64,000 bases of DNA, taken from the NCBI GenBank assembly GCA_937949785.1, contig CALEDH010000003.1, positions 16,527 through 80,526 of the forward strand. The letters run 5' to 3'. Below, one piece after another: positions 8,796 to 17,182 of the stretch. This stretch comes from an uncultured Sulfolobales archaeon. GTDB taxonomy: Archaea > Thermoproteota > Thermoprotei_A > Sulfolobales > NBVN01. The notes under the pieces are model-generated. The model was not told the origin of the DNA. It saw only the letters and a list, made by a program, of their open reading frames with translations, and ran no database searches. Position 1 is the stretch's first letter. Every line of letters begins with the position of its first letter. A program made the position numbers and the translations under genes.

Positions 8796-9474
8796 ACCTA
8801 TTAGAACTTAGAAGTAGTTGAGGAATATTTTAAGGTATGGGCTAAGAAAGCTGTAATGATCAATAACGTGATCACGTATTATGTAACGTATTTTTCCGCC
8901 ATCAACAACGTCTCAGGTAGAGGTGTAGGTTGTAGTAGTTATTGATGATGTTTGCGACTGGTTATCGGTCTTAAGCCCTCGAACGCGGGGGGTTATACGG
9001 ACTGCTGACCCTATGTGCTTGTTTGGATATATTGAAGGGTTCTTAAGATAAGGAGGGAGATTAAGTACAAGTACTTTGTAGGGGGTTGTAAATCTCTTCT
9101 ACCCACTAAACTTTATTAGCTTAAATGGGTTTGGAGGTGGTTGTGGGGGGTTTGAGCGGGAGTTTACGCCTGATTAAAACGGTCTGAGCAGCTAAGGTAG
9201 AGGCAGGAGTGGATAGAGGAAACAGAGGGGAGAAAATGAAAACATATGAGATGGCGACTACTCCATGGATGGAACCACACCTAGAAGGTTGGGTGATGTC
9301 ATAACGGTCCTCGCAGACCTTATAATAGGTTCAGCCGATGCTGCATCCTAGCAGCGGTTGTAGAAAGGGATGTTATGAGAGATACATGCTATTTAAATCT
9401 TAACTAGCAATTCTACAACATAGAGACTTGATTTCAGTTAGATTAAGTTATAAAAACATGGTTTTACTAATTTA
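8796..9474. other. long intergenic stretch, mostly without recognisable content
   Basis: About 680 bases between tRNA-Leu and the HMG-CoA synthase gene. It holds a possible decayed reading frame (9265-9407) and, near 9130-9165, a G+T-rich segment that weakly resembles the dispersed repeat at 12.1 and 28.7 kb. No RNase P or SRP RNA signature was found by eye. Confidence 0.4.
9265..9407 (+). pseudogene. possible short coding remnant with one frameshift
   Basis: From ATG 9265 one frame reads as ordinary protein (TPRRLGDVITVLADLIIGSAD) up to about 9340, then a shift gives ILAAVVERDVMRDTC to a stop at 9405-9407. The two halves join smoothly after one indel. The family is not recognised; this could be chance. 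Confidence 0.28.
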
Positions 9475-10536
9475 GTGGTTGAGAAGGAGTTGCATGCCGG
9501 TATTATTGGTTGGGGAGCTTATATCCCGAGGTATAGGATTAAATGCTCAGAGATTGCTGAGTTATGGGGTTTTGATCAGCCGTTGGTTAAGTCGTTGAAT
9601 ATTGAGGAGAAAGCTGTGGCTAATGTTGATGAAGATGCTACTACTATGGGTTGGTACGCAGCTCGTTCAGCTATTCTTAGAGCAGGTATTGACGTTGTAG
9701 GTGAGTTAGGCGCGATTTTCGTTGGGACGGAGTCCAAGCCTTACGCAGTTAAACCTACTGCTACCATAATCGGTGATGCGTTAGGATTACCTAATAAGAA
9801 GTTAACTTCCGATATGGAGTTCGCCTGCAGAGCTGCAGGTGAAGGGATTAGGATTTCAATAGGCTTAATATCTAGTGGCATGTTAAGGTATTCCCTGGTA
9901 ATAGGTTCTGACACTGCTCAAGCAAACCCTGGAGATGTGTTAGAACTTACTGCAGCTTCCGGGGCTGCTGCCTACATCATAGGTCCTAAAGTTGAAAGTA
10001 CTGCCTATTTTGAGGGGGCATACACTTACACAAGCGATACACCTGATTTCTGGAGGAGGGATGGATCGCCATACCCACTACATGGTGAAATATTTACTGA
10101 TGAACCAGCATATTTTAACCACATAGTTAATTCTGTGAGGGGATTGATGGACGAGCTTGGACTCAGACCTGACGATTATGACTATGCGGTCTTTCATCAA
10201 CCAAACGGTAGGTTCCCACTAAAGGTTGGTACTGAGTTAGGGTTTACTAAGGATAAGATACTTCCAGGCTTGGTGAATCCGTGGATTGGTAATACGTATA
10301 ATGCCTCAGCACTATTAGGCTTAGCTAAGGTGCTTGAAGAAGCTAAGCCAGGGCAGAGGATACTGTTAGCAACTTTTGGAAGTGGGGCTGGTAGTGATGC
10401 TTTCAGCATCGTAACTACAGATAAGTTGCTGACAAAGGTTAACATAGCCTTAAAGGTAACGGATATGTTAAACAGCAAGATATATGTAGGATATGATACC
10501 TACGCGAAGTACAGAAAGTTGTTGGAGAGGATGTGA
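9475..10536 (+). CDS. hmgS: hydroxymethylglutaryl-CoA synthase
   Basis: A 353-residue archaeal HMG-CoA synthase, condensing acetyl-CoA with acetoacetyl-CoA at the entry of the mevalonate route to archaeal lipids. The catalytic Cys is in the EFACRAAGEG segment near residue 121, the catalytic Glu is in the VGTESKP region near residue 88, and the His is in VFHQPNGRFP. The ending GSGAGSDAFSIV is typical. Start GTG 9475 lies in an A+T-rich region with little leader. It is the first gene of a three-gene block with a thiolase and a DUF35 OB-fold protein, the arrangement known from archaea in which the three proteins form a channelling complex. Confidence 0.95.
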   Translation: MVEKELHAGIIGWGAYIPRYRIKCSEIAELWGFDQPLVKSLNIEEKAVANVDEDATTMGWYAARSAILRAGIDVVGELGAIFVGTESKPYAVKPTATIIGDALGLPNKKLTSDMEFACRAAGEGIRISIGLISSGMLRYSLVIGSDTAQANPGDVLELTAASGAAAYIIGPKVESTAYFEGAYTYTSDTPDFWRRDGSPYPLHGEIFTDEPAYFNHIVNSVRGLMDELGLRPDDYDYAVFHQPNGRFPLKVGTELGFTKDKILPGLVNPWIGNTYNASALLGLAKVLEEAKPGQRILLATFGSGAGSDAFSIVTTDKLLTKVNIALKVTDMLNSKIYVGYDTYAKYRKLLERM

Positions 10537-10537
10537 T

Positions 10538-11677
10538 ATGACTTCTAAGAAGGTTTACATCGCATCAACATCTATGGTTAGAGTAGGTAGATACTTTACA
10601 AAGTCATATAAGGAGTTAGCATTCGACGTTGTAAGCGAACTTTTCGGAACATCACGACTTGGAGACCTAAATAACTTAGACTACGTTATAGTGTCGAACG
10701 TGTTTAGTGATTCAATGCTTGACCAGCTTGACATCTCCGCAATCCTAGCTCAGGAGTTAGGATTAACACCCAAACCTGCTTTAAGAGTTGAGACAGGTGA
10801 GTCAAGCGGTTTAACAGCTATTGCCCAAGCCTACGCCTTAATTAGGGCAGGATTAGCCTCATCAGTGCTTGTTATAGGTGTTGAGAAATGTAGTGAGTAT
10901 CCAACAACTGTTGTTAATAAGCATCTAACAAAGCTACTTGACTATGAGGTTGAGTCTATCTACGGCTTTACGTTAGTTAATGAAGTAGCTCTCCTTATGA
11001 AGAAATATATGAGGGAATATGGGTATAGTAGGGAAGATATGAGTAGTTGGTCAGTAAAGATGCATAGCAATGCTGTTAAGAACCCGTACGCACAGCTAAG
11101 ATTTACTGTAACTAAAGAGCAAGTAGTTAGCAGTCAGGTATTATCCGAGCCGGTAAGACAGTTTGACTCATTCCCTATAAGTGACGGAGCAGCAGCTGTA
11201 CTCATCACAAGCAATGAAAACTTAATAGTTGGTGATGACTGCCTTGAAGTTGAGGCGGTATACCAGGCAACAGCCTCTCAACTCAACTTAAGGGATGAAC
11301 TGCTAGAACTACCAGCCACTAAGCATTTACTCAGTAAGTTATTAAATAAATGTAAATTTGATATCGGTGACGCTGTTATGGAGGTCCATGACTCATACAG
11401 CATACTTGGCTATCTAGTAGTAGAGGAACTCGGACTAGCTAGGAGGGGTAAGGCACCTGAAACGATCAACGACTTAAATAATGTTAACTTAAGTGGTGGC
11501 TTAAAGGCGAGGGGGCACCCGATAGGTGCTACCGGTGTTTATCAAGTTGCGGAGGTGTTTAAGATCCTGACCAGCGGGTTAGGTGATGTTAGACGTAAAG
11601 CGATGTGGGGTTTAATACATAGTATGTCTGCATTAGATGTTAATTCCGTAGGCATTGTGGTTAGGAGGTGTAGTTGA
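10538..11677 (+). CDS. acetyl-CoA acetyltransferase-like thiolase
   Basis: A 379-residue archaeal thiolase of the SCP2-type group, placed between hmgS and DUF35. The start is ATG 10538, one base after the hmgS stop and seven bases after GGAGAGG (10524-10530); the frame is open further upstream but that would overlap hmgS. Catalytic His motifs are present (MEVHDSYSI; GGLKARGHPIGATG). The position where VEAACASG normally supplies the nucleophilic Cys reads VETGESSG, so the usual Cys seems replaced by Glu. If so, this copy may act structurally in the complex, or use an unusual mechanism. Family assignment is firm; activity is uncertain. Confidence 0.9.
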   Translation: MTSKKVYIASTSMVRVGRYFTKSYKELAFDVVSELFGTSRLGDLNNLDYVIVSNVFSDSMLDQLDISAILAQELGLTPKPALRVETGESSGLTAIAQAYALIRAGLASSVLVIGVEKCSEYPTTVVNKHLTKLLDYEVESIYGFTLVNEVALLMKKYMREYGYSREDMSSWSVKMHSNAVKNPYAQLRFTVTKEQVVSSQVLSEPVRQFDSFPISDGAAAVLITSNENLIVGDDCLEVEAVYQATASQLNLRDELLELPATKHLLSKLLNKCKFDIGDAVMEVHDSYSILGYLVVEELGLARRGKAPETINDLNNVNLSGGLKARGHPIGATGVYQVAEVFKILTSGLGDVRRKAMWGLIHSMSALDVNSVGIVVRRCS

Positions 11678-12084
11678 TGAAGCTCTCAATACCTAGGTTC
11701 TGGAGAAGGAGGTTTGACTACTACTCTATTAAGATTACTGAATGTTTAGACTGCGGTAGGAAGTCATATCCTAGGAGATCTATATGCGTATACTGTAAGT
11801 CACGTAATGTTAGGACAGTGACCTCAGCCGGGGTTGGTGAGGTGGTGGCCTATACTCTAAGTTACTACAGGATAGAGGGAGAAGAGGAAAACACACCAAA
11901 AATAGTAGCTCTAATAAGGTTGGATGAAGGACCTATAATCATCGGTGAGGTAGTAGACGTTGACAAATCTGAAGTACGTGAGGGTTTAAGGGTTGAAGGA
12001 GTTTTAAGGAAGTTAAAATCTGAAGATCCGGGTGGGTTAATATACTACGGATTTAAGTTCAGACCCTTAATAAGAGATAGGTAG
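11677..12084 (+). CDS. DUF35 zinc-ribbon/OB-fold protein
   Basis: A 135-residue protein with an N-terminal rubredoxin-like zinc ribbon (CLDCGRKSYPRRSICVYCKS, near residues 20-39) and a C-terminal OB-fold (GVGEVVAYTLSY ... GPIIIGEVV). In archaea this family bridges thiolase and HMG-CoA synthase and holds the CoA arm during channelling. The ATG at 11677 overlaps the thiolase stop by one base, with GGAGGTG at 11664-11670; this overlap and order match the conserved operon. TTG at 11674 is a weaker alternative start. Confidence 0.92.
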   Translation: MKLSIPRFWRRRFDYYSIKITECLDCGRKSYPRRSICVYCKSRNVRTVTSAGVGEVVAYTLSYYRIEGEEENTPKIVALIRLDEGPIIIGEVVDVDKSEVREGLRVEGVLRKLKSEDPGGLIYYGFKFRPLIRDR

Positions 12085-12106
12085 TGGTCCCTATTTCTTA
12101 AATTAC

Positions 12107-12168
12107 TTATGTGGTGGTGGTTGTTGGGGGGACTGCTGGTTAGGTAGTGTTAGATGCTTATTTACGGG
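12107..12168 (+). repeat. dispersed G+T-rich repeat, copy A
   Basis: About 62 bases nearly identical to 28692-28753 (about five differences, one of them an indel). The shared core is GACTGCTGGTTAGGTAGTGTT. Here it is intergenic between the DUF35 gene and the VTT gene. A shorter related copy is at 62067-62108. Confidence 0.75.
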
Positions 12169-12253
12169 TTTTGAGGTTATACCTTAAACTCTGAGTCCAG
12201 CAACAACTACAAACTACCCGGCAACGGTTAGTAAGTAATATGAAATCCAACCA

Positions 12254-12913
12254 CTACCACTTTATCTTCGGTTTAAAGATTACTGTTAATTGTCTAAGGA
12301 ATTCCTTAATACTACCTAAAACTCCTTCATAGGTAAGGATGTTTAACACTGATGCCCAATCTATCTTTATAATTATATATGAAAATATTACGGTCATCAC
12401 CACATATACCGGTAGTAGGAAGCTATTTAGAGAAGCATACTCACTAATTAAATGCGAGTACAGCACTACTACTGATGTAAGCGCTGTCTTACCCAGTAAA
12501 ACCGCTACCACATACTTAGGTAGGCTATACCTAGACATCCCAGTCGGTATGTATAGAACATCGTCTGGTAACGGTAGGGATGCGAATAGGAATATTGCTA
12601 AGAACACGCTCTTATCTGCGACCCTACTAAATAATCTTAAATTCTCAATGACCTTCTTCGAGAGCACCAATCTGAAAGAACTGCCGATGATGTAGATGAT
12701 GAGCTTACCGACAGTAGCGCCTAACGCCGATGATAGTATAAGCAATAACTTAATGTTTAAGTCTTGGATGAATAGTGAGTAGGCTAGTACTACTGCTAAG
12801 TACGGAATCCCTACTAATGGGATAGAATTAGCTACTAAGCTCACTGCGAATATACCTAACATGCTGAGAGGTCCGCTAAAAACGTTTAGTAGATGCCATA
12901 ACCACTCAAACAT
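12254..12913 (-). CDS. VTT/DedA-like membrane protein
   Basis: A 219-residue integral membrane protein with about five hydrophobic segments. The central region GATVGKLIIYIIG and the later FASLPLPDDVLYIPTGMSRYSL are characteristic of archaeal VTT-domain (DedA-like) proteins, thought to act as lipid scramblases or flippases in other organisms. The C-terminus is basic and cytosolic-looking. Divergent from the ZPR1 gene across a 50-base A+T-rich gap that probably holds both promoters. Confidence 0.8.
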   Translation of the reverse strand: MFEWLWHLLNVFSGPLSMLGIFAVSLVANSIPLVGIPYLAVVLAYSLFIQDLNIKLLLILSSALGATVGKLIIYIIGSSFRLVLSKKVIENLRLFSRVADKSVFLAIFLFASLPLPDDVLYIPTGMSRYSLPKYVVAVLLGKTALTSVVVLYSHLISEYASLNSFLLPVYVVMTVIFSYIIIKIDWASVLNILTYEGVLGSIKEFLRQLTVIFKPKIKW

Positions 12914-12963
12914 AATTCCTCACACATTAACACTCTTAAGTTTTAATTTAATAAATTAATTGG

Positions 12964-13503
12964 ATGGTTATAGCTATGAATGAGGCTTTAAAACTTTTAT
13001 GGGAGGAACTAACCAGATGTGTAAATTGCGGTAGTCCGAACTTTAAAGTGTCTTCGTACATATACGAAGTACCTCTCATCGGCAGCATACTTATAGAACA
13101 TGGTGTCTGTTCTCAATGCGATTATAGGAGGACGGATGTGTCTATGTTAGACTTCAGCCAACCTAAAACTGTAAAAAAAGTTGTTAAGTCCCCTGAAGAC
13201 TTAAGAACTATAGTGGTTAAGTCATCGACTGCAACCATCATAATCCCCGAATTAGGTGTTGAAGTCTACCCCGGAGTTGATGCCTACGGTTACATAACAA
13301 CTATTGACGGTATCTTAGAAAGGGTATTAGATATTATCCCCCAAGATTGTGCTGAGAGGGAAGAATGTGTTGAGAAAGTAACTATGATTAAGAACGCTAT
13401 GGAAGGATCGCTGCCGTTCACCCTAATTATCGAAGATCCCCTAGGTAAGAGTGCTATAATTAGTGAGAACTTAGAAATCGTAGTTAAGGAAGAAGAGCTT
13501 TAA
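12964..13503 (+). CDS. ZPR1 zinc-finger domain protein
   Basis: A 179-residue single-module ZPR1 protein. The zinc finger is CVNCG-(~30 residues)-CSQCDYR near residues 19-56, followed by the beta-rich ZPR1 domain (SPEDLRTIVVKSSTATIIIPELGVEV). Eukaryotic ZPR1 has two such modules and binds and helps fold eEF1A; archaeal single-module forms are assumed to act similarly on aEF1A (inference). Length fits archaeal members. Confidence 0.9.
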   Translation: MVIAMNEALKLLWEELTRCVNCGSPNFKVSSYIYEVPLIGSILIEHGVCSQCDYRRTDVSMLDFSQPKTVKKVVKSPEDLRTIVVKSSTATIIIPELGVEVYPGVDAYGYITTIDGILERVLDIIPQDCAEREECVEKVTMIKNAMEGSLPFTLIIEDPLGKSAIISENLEIVVKEEEL

Positions 13504-13662
13504 GTTAGGGGTTTTGAAGCAGTTTCTCTCTAACGTATATTCCGTAAATACTCATAAATTTTAATAAGTATAGTGTAGGGTTACTACTCTGAAACTATTA
13601 GTGACGACCTTAGGTAAGGGTTTACCATCAATTAATGCTGACCATGTGCTTCAATCAGTTCC

Positions 13663-14208
13663 TTATTCGATCTTTACTTCAATACCGCTCTTACCTTTCT
13701 TTTCCGATTTTTCTAGTACTACCTCAAGAACGCCATTCCTATATACCGCTTTAGCTGTTTCTGGTTTGACTTTAACAGGCAGTTCGACTTCCTTATAGTA
13801 CTTTCTACTGGCATTAGAACTCTGAATTTTGAGGGTATCTTCAGTTGCTATAACCTTCACTTTCTCTTTCTCAACTCCGGGCATCTCAGCAATTACCTTA
13901 ACAATATCTTCCTCCTCGATAATATCTACTAGAGGTTCTATCTCCTCAACTATCTTAGGCCTACTTCCAATTCTCTTTACATTACCGAATTCCTCGACCT
14001 TAGGCTTACCATCCGGACCTACTGTTATCCTGAAGCCGTATACGTAAGGCCTGTAGAACCGCTCAATACCGCCTTCATCAGCACTAAAAGATCTAAGCAT
14101 GTCCTCAATTTCCTTCTCAAATTCTTTAGATCTAAGCATGTCCTCAAATCCTTTCATAAAATCCTCAAATATATCGAAAATACTCTTCCTCCTCCTTCTA
14201 TCGCTCAT
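13663..14208 (-). CDS. hsp20: small heat shock protein Hsp20
   Basis: A 181-residue archaeal small heat shock protein. The alpha-crystallin domain spans roughly residues 85-175, with the GVLEVVLEK strand near its end. The N-terminal region is charged and helical and includes a short internal repeat (two DMLRS segments), matched by a DNA repeat at about 14091-14145. The C-terminal IxI-type ending is suggested by GIEVKIE. It would act as an oligomeric holdase in the cytosol. Confidence 0.92.
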   Translation of the reverse strand: MSDRRRRKSIFDIFEDFMKGFEDMLRSKEFEKEIEDMLRSFSADEGGIERFYRPYVYGFRITVGPDGKPKVEEFGNVKRIGSRPKIVEEIEPLVDIIEEEDIVKVIAEMPGVEKEKVKVIATEDTLKIQSSNASRKYYKEVELPVKVKPETAKAVYRNGVLEVVLEKSEKKGKSGIEVKIE

Positions 14209-14275
14209 AACATATCACCAATAATATGTTATCCCTACTTAAATTATAAGTCTTAAAGAAGCGGTGTTAGTGATC

Positions 14276-14533
14276 CTATAATTCGTAGTAAGATGCGAGG
14301 ATCGGTATTTTCTTACCGCCTACGGAACTTTTCACAACGTCAATGATGTCTGGGTCCACATACGAAGCCTTCATAACATCATCAACTATACTTAGATCTA
14401 AACGTCTTAATGTGAAGATGTTTGAAAGCTTATTAATTACTGATAGGTCTCTATCCTCGATGACGTCGAGTATGAAATTGTAGTTAGTTCTTACTCGAGG
14501 TCCTAAGGGGCTGGAGACGTGTGAGAACCACAT
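14276..14533 (-). CDS. small hypothetical protein
   Basis: An 85-residue frame on the same strand as hsp20 and 67 bases upstream of it. Predicted mostly helical, with no recognised motif. The start ATG at 14533 has a GAGGTG-type site just upstream on the minus strand, which supports expression. Confidence 0.5.
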   Translation of the reverse strand: MWFSHVSSPLGPRVRTNYNFILDVIEDRDLSVINKLSNIFTLRRLDLSIVDDVMKASYVDPDIIDVVKSSVGGKKIPILASYYEL

Positions 14534-14685
14534 ATTGCTTCACACCTCTACTAGGTTACTCTAATTACTATTAATAAATAATTCATGAAGGTGTAATGCG
14601 TTACATTTTCATCAGCTTGCTAACTCATTAATGTAATGAGTAGAAACGCTTATTATTAAAATTTAGAATAGCCCTATTTACGGAT

Positions 14686-15018
14686 ATGCTTATGTCTGTC
14701 GACGTCTATGTGATTTTAAGACGTAATAGCGTGTTAGGAGATGATATTTTAAAGAAGTTTTGGTTAGCCGCTATGAAGATATTTAAGGATTACGGTGTTG
14801 AAATCTACGTAGTGCCATTGGTTACCGGTGAGAGGGGTAAGGATGTTTCAGTCATTATTAACGGTTTTGAAGTACGTGTAAACGAGTTAATATCTGTTAA
14901 TGATGCGGTAGACCTTATCTTAACATATCTTACAGTTAAAAACGATGTTAGCCCAGCGTACACGTTAGGGATCTACGTCGATAGGGATGACTCATTATTA
15001 GATGCTAACGTTGTTTAG
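14686..15018 (+). CDS. hypothetical protein, alpha/beta
   Basis: A 110-residue protein with alternating strands and helices (VDVYVILRRNSV; YGVEIYVVPLV; DVSVIINGFEVRV). The shape suggests a thioredoxin- or ferredoxin-like fold but no Cys motif is present, and I do not recognise a family. It converges on the neighbouring minus-strand gene with a 21-base 3' overlap. Start may be ATG 14686 or ATG 14692. Confidence 0.55.
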   Translation: MLMSVDVYVILRRNSVLGDDILKKFWLAAMKIFKDYGVEIYVVPLVTGERGKDVSVIINGFEVRVNELISVNDAVDLILTYLTVKNDVSPAYTLGIYVDRDDSLLDANVV

Positions 15019-15966
15019 TATTTCATCTAAGCCTATCTCCCTCCAAGTACCTAACCTCCCTATAGATTTTACGTCGTAATCCCTTAGACTGCTGATTACC
15101 CATTCTAATTCCGGACCTACATCTCCTAATAAGCCGTATTTCTCGCATATCAACTTATAGCATAGGAGCTTTAAGTCCTGAAGCCCAAGCCTTCTTAAAT
15201 CGCCTAATAATCTGTTAACGTACTCACCTTTATAGCTACTATACGGCCTCTTTATAGATGTGATTGAGTATATTAAGGCGTAGTTTGACGGTAGTTCACT
15301 ACTAAAACGTTCTAACGGAATTAATACGACTGTGTGAGGTATGAAGTTAGTCTTACCTATGTACATTACCGTATACTCACTTACCTTATATTCTCCTAGC
15401 ACCACTCCTATGAGCAAGCTCACATAATCTAATTTAGATGACATAACCTTTATGTCCACGTTTAAGTCCACCTTACCCGTGATGTAAGGTATTGGAAGCG
15501 AGTTCACCAAAATATCATAATCCATAGTGCCATGTCTTAATAGATTAAGTTTTTTATCGATTAACCTGACCTTACTGATCGTATCATAGATCCTCCTACT
15601 TCCAACCCTAGCCCTCAACTCCCTATACATACCGCAGAAGAATTTACTAGGTATCTTACCACCACTAGATAGCTCTAATAACCAATTCCTCTGTACGTAT
15701 GTGTTTTTAGAGACCTTAACATCGTATGAAGACTCACTACCTACGAACGTGGTAACCGGCTTTACGGAAATGAACTCTGTTCCAAGCGATGTAGGTGGAT
15801 TCCTAATTAACATGGGAACCCTATCAAACGTAATCCCGCATATCTCAATACCGCTTAGTAGACTACCACCGCTCCATAAATCAACTACTACGTCTTGATA
15901 ATGTCGGTCCTTAATCAGTACTGCTAATGTTGATAGACTCTCACCTAAGTAGATTTTCTTACTCAT
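14998..15966 (-). CDS. degenerate FAD-oxidoreductase-like protein (amine oxidase/UDP-galactopyranose mutase fold)
   Basis: A 322-residue protein whose overall pattern follows FAD-dependent amine oxidase or UDP-galactopyranose mutase-like proteins: an N-terminal strand-loop-helix (KKIYLGESLSTLA), then SGGSLLSGIEICGITFDRVPMLI, a middle DILVNSLPIP, and a C-terminal GRLGTWREIGLDEI. The FAD-binding Gly-rich loop GxGxxG is lost (LGESLS). It may therefore be a non-enzymatic homologue. Its start overlaps the stop of the upstream zinc-finger gene by four bases (ATGA), so the two are translationally coupled. Similarity is by eye. Confidence 0.5.
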   Translation of the reverse strand: MSKKIYLGESLSTLAVLIKDRHYQDVVVDLWSGGSLLSGIEICGITFDRVPMLIRNPPTSLGTEFISVKPVTTFVGSESSYDVKVSKNTYVQRNWLLELSSGGKIPSKFFCGMYRELRARVGSRRIYDTISKVRLIDKKLNLLRHGTMDYDILVNSLPIPYITGKVDLNVDIKVMSSKLDYVSLLIGVVLGEYKVSEYTVMYIGKTNFIPHTVVLIPLERFSSELPSNYALIYSITSIKRPYSSYKGEYVNRLLGDLRRLGLQDLKLLCYKLICEKYGLLGDVGPELEWVISSLRDYDVKSIGRLGTWREIGLDEILNNVSI

Positions 15967-16268
15967 TCTTCCTCTTCTTCCTCTTCCTCAACGCCTTCCT
16001 CAGCCTCACCGTATCTCTCGATCCTAAAACTAACATTCCTACGGTTTTTATGGCTCTTCATATGGTAAATTAAATCTCTAGGACTGAAAAACGTAACTAA
16101 ATTCTCCTTAACCTTAGATGTTAACTTATTTTCAGGACAGTATTCGTCGATGTTCTCACATATCGGACAGAGAATAAGCCCTGTAACCTCATCCTCACAT
16201 GTTATCACATCAATACCGTCTACTAGGAACTCCTTCCTCACCCAACGGGACTCCCAGAATAGGGACAA
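15963..16268 (-). CDS. small zinc-binding protein with poly-Glu tail
   Basis: A 101-residue protein. Residues 34-46 and 68-74 supply CPICENIDEYC and LIYHMKSH, which together could form a CCHH-type zinc site. The last 15 residues are almost entirely Glu. It sits directly upstream of, and overlaps by four bases, the FAD-fold-like gene, and is preceded by a ribbon-helix-helix gene 23 bases away on the same strand. The three look like one operon. Function unknown. Confidence 0.6.
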   Translation of the reverse strand: MSLFWESRWVRKEFLVDGIDVITCEDEVTGLILCPICENIDEYCPENKLTSKVKENLVTFFSPRDLIYHMKSHKNRRNVSFRIERYGEAEEGVEEEEEEEE

Positions 16269-16291
16269 CTACTAACCACCAAATATAATAC

Positions 16292-16483
16292 CTATTTACG
16301 TATCTGATTAATCTTATACATTATAGCTTTTCTGATAAAATCGCTTCTACTGGAGAACTTATAATGCTTTAATACGTAATCGATCTTAGCTATCGTATTA
16401 TATTCCAACTTAACTGATATAGTTCTAGTACTCCGAGATGCCTCACCACCATTTAAGTCACCTAATAACTCCTCACTATTCAA
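16292..16483 (-). CDS. ribbon-helix-helix DNA-binding protein (CopG-like)
   Basis: A 63-residue protein with the RHH pattern: a strand (RTISVKLEYNTIAKIDYVLK) then KFSSRSDFIRKAIMYKI as the second helix. Such proteins bind operator DNA as dimers. First gene of the minus-strand run 16483 to 14998, so it may autoregulate that operon (inference). Confidence 0.75.
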   Translation of the reverse strand: MNSEELLGDLNGGEASRSTRTISVKLEYNTIAKIDYVLKHYKFSSRSDFIRKAIMYKINQIRK

Positions 16484-16635
16484 TAGAATAACCCCCTTAC
16501 TATTTCTAAATCTAGTATAATATTATTTATGTTTAGAACTGGTTAGGCGTAATACCTAGGAAAATTAATACTTATTTTATCAGGTTAATTGAGTAATATA
16601 CGACGTACTACTACCTAATACCAATTTAAATCACT

Positions 16636-17057
16636 TCTGATTTACGTAGTCTTTGATAGACTTAATTGGACTCACCGGCCTAAGCCCCTCAAGAATTCAT
16701 CGGAGCTCTCATCAACCTCTTTCTCAGTCAGGGTAAGCTCCCCCCATCTATTCATCAGCTCTTCGAAGAGCTCCAGGACGGAGGGAGAAAAGTTGAAAAC
16801 GATCTTTTAAAGTTTCAAACCCAAACCTCGTGAGCTTGTCCTTATAGGCGACTAACGCTTTGGAAACCCTCCTCTTAGAGACTATTTCCAAAGAGCTTTG
16901 AAAAGTTCTTCACATCTCTTTGGGCTGAAGAAGAACCCTCACATACCTTACGAGAATTCTTTTCATCCTACTTTCAGGGATCTCCTATGATCGCCGAGAA
17001 TTCTAACAACTCTTATCTTCTCCTCATCATCCATCTCTAGGTGTTCTCGTAGTAACT
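16636..17057 (-). mobile_element. decayed mobile-looking element, long copy
   Basis: Both ends recur in a much shorter version at 38140-38245. The left end (16636-16687) resembles 38140-38198, including TTACGTAGTCTTT and a following TCACCG; the right end (17032-17057) matches 38220-38245 at about 21 of 26 positions. Between them lies a broken minus-strand reading frame. No terminal inverted repeats are evident by eye. A long/short pair of this kind is what an element and its internal-deletion derivative look like. Confidence 0.5.
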
Positions 17058-17066
17058 CCTAAGAGC
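16672..17066 (-). pseudogene. broken reading frame of unknown family
   Basis: On minus, several frames each read as protein in turn: LLREHLEMDDEEKIRVVRIL, then ESRMKRILVRYVRVLLQPKE, then EIVSKRRVSKALVAYKDKL, then SVLELFEELMNRWGELTLTE and a final stop at 16672-16674. At least three indels are needed to join them into one chain of about 130 residues. It is charged and helical. I do not recognise the family. It fills the long copy of the repeated element. Confidence 0.6.
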
Positions 17067-17182
17067 TTCTTCATCTCATTAGGATTATAAGTTATCTTTA
17101 AATGGTTGAATACCGTGTTACATTTGCAATAAGCAGTATGCTTTTTATATTATTTACATCGATGAGTTTTATTGCGGGCGTT

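Noticed and set aside
8942..9006. Possible C/D-box RNA (TGATGA to GCTGA) after tRNA-Leu.
   Set aside because: No internal box pair, so the match is only two short motifs at a plausible distance.
9130..9200. Possible fourth copy of the dispersed repeat.
   Set aside because: Similarity is limited to G+T-rich runs without the TAGGTAGTGTT core, so I do not list it as a copy.
10493..10537. Upstream extension of the thiolase frame.
   Set aside because: It lies inside hmgS; ATG 10538 has a better-placed binding site and the expected N-terminus.
13601..14047. Plus-strand frames opposite hsp20.
   Set aside because: Low-complexity Ser/Thr-rich antisense translations of the hsp20 gene.
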